DNA from: Chryseobacterium sp. StRB126
GTDB lineage: Bacteria; Bacteroidota; Bacteroidia; Flavobacteriales; Weeksellaceae
NCBI RefSeq assembly: GCF_000829375.1
Contig: NZ_AP014624.1
Coordinates: 3,658,001 to 3,722,000, forward strand
Length of the DNA: 64,000 nt
Direction: 5' to 3'
Positions 60,403-64,000 of the stretch are shown here, one piece after another (position 1 is the first letter of the stretch; every line of letters begins with the position of its first letter). The notes beneath the pieces were generated by a model. That model did no database searches. It was given only the letters and a program-made list of their open reading frames with translations, and was not told the origin of the DNA. The translations under genes were made by a program, and so were the position numbers.

Positions 60403-61089
60403 ATGACTGAGGATTACTCCCAATATCCCAAACACCTTGTCGCTGTTGACTGTATCATTTTCGGTTTTGACGGTGAAAATCTTAAAATCCTTTTAGTAAA
60501 AAGAAATTTTGATCCACAGATGGGCAAATGGTCGCTGATGGGTGGTTTCATTGGCAATGACGAGACTTCTGATGAGGCAGCTAACAGGGTTTTATATACA
60601 TTAACTGGTCTTGAAAACATTTATCTTGAGCAGCTGAAATGCTACACGGAAATCCAGCGTGAACCAACAGCTAGAATTATGTCTATCTCCTATTATGCAT
60701 TGATCAATATTGAGAAAGATATTCGGATCAATGAACAGTACAGTGCAGAATGGGTTGAGCTTCAGAAAGCACCTGAACTTATTTTCGATCATAATAAAAT
60801 GGTAAAGGATGCTGTTGCCAGACTGAGAAGAAGAGCATCCACAGGACCTATAGGATTTGAACTTCTCCCAGAAAAATTCACAATGAAGGATCTTCAGAAT
60901 CTTTATGAGGCTATTTTTGATGAAAAATTCGATAAACGGAATTTTACCAGCAAGATCAACAGCATGGACATCCTTGTTAACACTAATAAAAAGGATATGA
61001 CCTCATCGAGAAAAGGGTCTTTTCTTTACCACTTTGACGAAAAAAAATATAACAAAAAAATCTCACAGGGATTTATGTTTAAGATCTAA
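60403..61089 (+). CDS. Nudix-domain sugar regulator (second copy; probable xylan operon regulator)
   Basis: A 228-residue protein. The Nudix fold (V-A-V-D-C-I-I-F-G-F-D-G ... W-S-L-M-G-G-F) has a Nudix box that lacks the catalytic glutamates (R-V-L-Y-T-L-T-G), so it is not likely to hydrolyse nucleotides. The C-terminal winged helix (L-L-P-E-K-F-T-M-K-D-L-Q-N-L-Y-E-A, N-F-T-S-K-I) is closely similar to that of the regulator at 25292. It is divergent from the GH127-GH67 operon and likely controls it in response to a pentose or its derivative. Confidence 0.87.
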   Translation: MTEDYSQYPKHLVAVDCIIFGFDGENLKILLVKRNFDPQMGKWSLMGGFIGNDETSDEAANRVLYTLTGLENIYLEQLKCYTEIQREPTARIMSISYYALINIEKDIRINEQYSAEWVELQKAPELIFDHNKMVKDAVARLRRRASTGPIGFELLPEKFTMKDLQNLYEAIFDEKFDKRNFTSKINSMDILVNTNKKDMTSSRKGSFLYHFDEKKYNKKISQGFMFKI

Positions 61090-61230
61090 TATTTACAACC
61101 GGCTTAATTTTCTTTTGATAAAAAAGGGTTTTCAGAAAAGCAGCATTTTAGGATTGAAAAATTAAACCAAAAAAAACTTATCATCAACATTCCGGATCCC
61201 ATATCCATCTATGGTTTTAAGATGAATAAA

Positions 61231-61256
61231 AATCTCACTTCCGTGAGATTTTTTTT
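61231..61256 (+). terminator. Intrinsic terminator after the second Nudix regulator
   Basis: Stem AATCTCAC / GTGAGATT, loop TTCC, followed by T's. The distance from the CDS is 142 nt. Confidence 0.8.
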
Positions 61257-61812
61257 ATGTTAATATGAAAAATTTCAGGCTAGCCAAACAGTCATTCCGA
61301 CTTTTCCCATGATTATCGTAATGAAAATTTATGATAAGGTTTTTTGTTTTTCCCCATAATAGACCGCATTACAAGTATTGGTCAATTAATTTATTTATGA
61401 TAATAAATTTTATGTTAATTTTTAACAAAATATTAATTTATATTTAATAATATATGTATTTTTATACAAAATTAATAACCATATTTATCAGTAAATCAAA
61501 TTTTCACAACTCTATACTTACATACGTGAGAAACCTAGAAAAGTGAAGAAAAGATTTTCAAATCCGAAACCGAATAGAGATGATTCCATTGTCTTACCCG
61601 AAACTAATGTTGGAGAATTAGGTAAAGAAAGCCGGGAGACAAGCAGGTTAGTCAGTATAATAGAAAATATGACATCTAACCTTATCCAAATCCAGCATCA
61701 ATAAAGATTAAGAAGTTTCACTTATCTACCCCCAATACTCCTGCGTAGGTTAAGGAACCGAGATATTGATGACTAAAAAAATAAGATCAATAACCCTTTA
61801 AATATATAAATT
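61257..61812. other. Intergenic region with a possible small coding stretch
   Basis: From GTG at 61543 to TAA at 61704 the plus strand is open for 53 codons (M-K-K-R-F-S-N-P-K-P-N-R-D-D-S-I-V-L-P; later S-R-L-V-S-I-I-E-N-M). It has no recognised homology and only weak translation signals. The rest is AT-rich. Confidence 0.3.
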
Positions 61813-63546
61813 ATGAGAACAAACAAAATGTGGCTACTTCTGGCCTTCCTACTAACCATTCTTTCCAGCTGTTCACGGATAGAAGAAAAAACTTTACAAG
61901 AAGAATCTGAAAGAAACCTAAGAGTCAATGCCAATGAAGGAGCATCTTTATTGGCATTGGCAACAACACCGCCCCTGCATGTTGGTGGTAAGTACCTCAA
62001 AGATCCCTGCGACAATAACGTTGTCTTACATGGTGTTGCCATCACCCCTAGTCCCTGGTTCAATGGCTGTCAATATGGTGCCAATTCCGGCTACTGTACC
62101 TGGGATAATTATAATGTACAGGGTGCTCTGAACTATAACAAAGCTGTTATAAACAAGCTCAGCAGCACTGCTGATGGCTGGTATCTCAATTACATTCGTC
62201 TTCATATTGATCCATATTGGACTAATGATCCTGGTCCAGCTATTCCCGAAAATGATATCTCAAGATTCAATTATAACCGCTTGGTAACGTATACGGATCA
62301 GGTGATCATCCCTCTGATCAACCATGCCCGAAGCCGAGGAATGTATGTCATCCTACGCCCACCGGGTGTATGTCCAAGCCGTATTGCTGTAAACGATGCC
62401 TATCATAGTTACCTTAAAACCGTATGGACCTTTTTATCACAACATCCGGGTTTAAAGAATGCTGACAATGTGATGTTTGAATTAGCCAACGAACCTGTTG
62501 AGATCCAAGGTACAAACGGTACATGGGGAACAACAGGCAATGAACATTTTGCAGCACTCAAAAATTTCTTTCAGCCACTGGTTAACATCATTCGCAACAA
62601 CGGGGCTAATAATGTTTGCTGGATTCCGGGTACGGGCTGGCAATCGCATTATCAAGGTTATGTCAATAACCAGATCACAGGAGGTAATATTGGCTACGCT
62701 GTTCACATATACCCTGGTTATTGGGGTGGTGTCAACAACTATCAAGCCTTTCAAAATGCATGGAACATCAATGTTAAACCAATTGCAGATATTGCACCGA
62801 TCGCCATTACCGAGACCGACTGGGCACCACAGGGATACGGTACCTTCGGCACCGGCACCACCGGCACAGCAGGCGGAAACGGCTTTGGCGCCAATTTAAA
62901 ATATATTGTGGATCAAGCCGGTAATGTAAGCTGCAATGTTCTTGCCCCGGATAATCTCCTCCACAAGGGCGATCCTAATGCAGGAACAGCCTACAACAAC
63001 GATTGGGAAGCCTGCGCCGCACCAACTAAACAGTGGTTCCAGCAATATGCATCCTCCAATTATCCTGTTTCAAACTGTAACACCACCAGTAGTCTGGTTA
63101 ATAATGGTGTTTACGAAATTGAATTTCAGACCGATTCTAATAAAGTACTTGATCTGAAATCGGGAGAGGACGCCAATGGCGCAGTATTAAGACCATGGAC
63201 AAGGAATGGAGCTACGGCACAGCGATGGGTTGCTATTGACGCAGGTAATGGCTACTGGCGTTTTATATCTAAAGCAAGTACAACAAACCGTTGCATTGAT
63301 TTGGCAAGTAACAGTAATACCCTGGGAACTTCAATCCGGCTTTGGCAAAGCTATAGTAACGATGCACAGAGCTGGCAGGTAGTTGCTGTCTCCAATGGTT
63401 ATTACAAAATACTATCCAAGGTGGATCCTACACGTGGCTGGGATATTCCTAACTGTACCATGGACGGTAATTCAAATTTACACCTTTGGGATTATTATGG
63501 TACCTCCTGTCAGTTGTTCAAGTTCAAATATATCGGGATGAACTAG
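61813..63546 (+). CDS. GH5-like lipoprotein with C-terminal ricin-type lectin domain
   Basis: A 577-residue protein with lipoprotein signal L-L-T-I-L-S-S-C. The barrel has the acid/base Glu in F-E-L-A-N-E-P and the nucleophile Glu in A-I-T-E-T-D-W, the arrangement of GH5-like cellulases/mannanases. The C-terminal about 140 residues form a ricin-B-type beta-trefoil with repeated Q-x-W units (A-Q-R-W-V-A, A-Q-S-W-Q-V), a carbohydrate-binding module. Probably on the cell surface; it attacks a beta-mannan or beta-glucan, exact substrate unknown. It ends at a strong terminator. Confidence 0.9.
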   Translation: MRTNKMWLLLAFLLTILSSCSRIEEKTLQEESERNLRVNANEGASLLALATTPPLHVGGKYLKDPCDNNVVLHGVAITPSPWFNGCQYGANSGYCTWDNYNVQGALNYNKAVINKLSSTADGWYLNYIRLHIDPYWTNDPGPAIPENDISRFNYNRLVTYTDQVIIPLINHARSRGMYVILRPPGVCPSRIAVNDAYHSYLKTVWTFLSQHPGLKNADNVMFELANEPVEIQGTNGTWGTTGNEHFAALKNFFQPLVNIIRNNGANNVCWIPGTGWQSHYQGYVNNQITGGNIGYAVHIYPGYWGGVNNYQAFQNAWNINVKPIADIAPIAITETDWAPQGYGTFGTGTTGTAGGNGFGANLKYIVDQAGNVSCNVLAPDNLLHKGDPNAGTAYNNDWEACAAPTKQWFQQYASSNYPVSNCNTTSSLVNNGVYEIEFQTDSNKVLDLKSGEDANGAVLRPWTRNGATAQRWVAIDAGNGYWRFISKASTTNRCIDLASNSNTLGTSIRLWQSYSNDAQSWQVVAVSNGYYKILSKVDPTRGWDIPNCTMDGNSNLHLWDYYGTSCQLFKFKYIGMN

Positions 63547-63558
63547 GTATATCAAAAG

Positions 63559-63610
63559 ATATGATAAAAAAACAGGATGCTTTTTTAAGCATCCTGTTTT
63601 TTTATCATAT
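63559..63610 (+). terminator. Long perfect terminator hairpin after the GH5 gene
   Basis: Perfect 24-bp arms (63559-63582 and 63587-63610), loop TTTT. The core is AACAGGATGC / GCATCCTGTT, with A- and T-tracts inside the arms. It can end transcription in both directions. Confidence 0.9.
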
Positions 63611-63712
63611 GTGAAAAGTCAATTTTGCTTCGCAAGTTAATGGTAAGTTTTTTTAAAAAATTGACAGTGAAACGAATTCACTATTGACTATTCACTTTGT
63701 CATATTCAGTAT

Positions 63713-64000
63713 TTACCAAAACCTTACATATAAAGCAGTCAGTAAAAGCAGTGTCATCACAATCAAAACCAGTGTTCTGTTGTCCACTTTAAACATCGTT
63801 GCATCAATGGCAAAGGCTTTAGGATTTACTTTAGGACCCGCAAGACTGATGAGTATCATGGCAATTATTGTGATAAAAAACGACCATCCCATATTGATCA
63901 GGAAAGGAATCTCGGTAATAGTATGTACCACTCCATTCTCCAGTTTTTCATACGTGAATGCCGTATACATCCAGGTTTCTTTTCCGAAAATACCCACAGC
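63713..64000 (-). CDS. C-terminal end of an SSS-family sodium/sugar symporter (partial)
   Basis: The last 96 or so residues of a membrane protein on the minus strand; the gene continues beyond the window. Two strongly hydrophobic helices are visible (I-N-M-G-W-S-F-F-I-T-I-I-A-M-I-L-I and L-V-L-I-V-M-T-L-L-L-L-T-A-L). The end shape (V-N-P-K-A-F-A-I-D ... L-Y-V-R-F-W) fits the C-terminus of the solute:sodium symporter (SGLT-like) group common near sugar genes. Confidence 0.7.
   Translation of the reverse strand, partial: AVGIFGKETWMYTAFTYEKLENGVVHTITEIPFLINMGWSFFITIIAMILISLAGPKVNPKAFAIDATMFKVDNRTLVLIVMTLLLLTALYVRFW

Noticed and set aside
44253..60620. Many long antisense frames opposite galT, galK, GH67, GH10, GH127 and other genes
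   Set aside because: They are by-products of codon bias in the real genes and show no domains, signal peptides or conserved motifs.
61543..61704. A 53-codon GTG-start frame as a definite gene
   Set aside because: It is open but has no recognised homology and weak start signals; listed only as a possibility.
1..64000. tRNA, rRNA, CRISPR arrays, prophage structural genes or integrase
   Set aside because: None could be recognised on either strand; the tail-collar-like proteins carry signal peptides and have no phage neighbours.

Overview
The window looks like chromosome of a member of the Bacteroidota, class Flavobacteriia, probably Chryseobacterium or a close relative. The evidence is the low GC content, promoters of the form TTG - about 19 nt - TAnnTTTG, a protein with a C-terminal type IX secretion sorting domain, many small secreted proteins that start with a signal peptide followed by Q-V/I-G-I-N/G-T-x-x-P, and sugar regulators built on a degenerate Nudix domain. 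I saw no rRNA, tRNA or CRISPR array.

Layout. 0-15 kb is an accessory, surface-protein region. It holds three tandem secreted paralogs with a phage-tail-collar-like C-terminus, a propeller-type sensor kinase with a LuxR-type response regulator, two tandem membrane AraC-type regulators, a T9SS cargo protein, and several gene relics (FISUMP protein, serine beta-lactamase-like protein, endonuclease/exonuclease/phosphatase protein, a third membrane AraC copy). 15.3-22.9 kb is a graveyard of polymorphic-toxin tails and immunity-like genes: a frameshifted deaminase toxin with its adjacent partner gene, several small orphan immunity-like genes, and a second toxin tail. That second tail is split by a 4.2-kb IS1595-family element (18251-22441) with 22-bp terminal inverted repeats, a perfect 8-bp target duplication and several passenger genes. 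The element itself carries a nested IS481-family insertion with its own 8-bp duplication. 22.9-25 kb carries three more tandem secreted paralogs.

25.3-35.1 kb is a first glycan locus: a Nudix-type regulator divergent from a TonB-dependent-receptor-like barrel, two GH3 enzymes, an alpha/beta hydrolase and an internally deleted nucleoside-hydrolase-like pseudogene. 35.8-44.2 kb is mixed: an HxlR regulator divergent from an SDR and an NTF2-like protein, a second SDR, a Crp/Fnr-like regulator, a serine hydrolase lipoprotein, a LytS/LytTR pair and several relics. 44.2-49.1 kb is a sugar-phosphate group: AraC regulator, transaldolase, galK, galT and a HAD phosphatase. 49.9-59.9 kb is a six-gene minus-strand glucuronoarabinoxylan operon (GH127, acetylesterase, GPH-family symporter, GH10, GH43, GH67) that ends at a strong terminator, with a second Nudix regulator divergent from it at 60.4 kb. 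A GH5-ricin lipoprotein and the C-terminal end of an SSS-family transporter close the window.

How it fits together (inference): GH10 would cut xylan outside the cytoplasm. GH67, GH127 and the SASA-type acetylesterase would remove glucuronate, beta-L-arabinose and acetate. The GPH symporter would import the products and the cytoplasmic GH43 would finish them. The Nudix regulators probably sense pentoses. No SusC/SusD pair is present, so the xylan locus is not a classical polysaccharide utilization locus.
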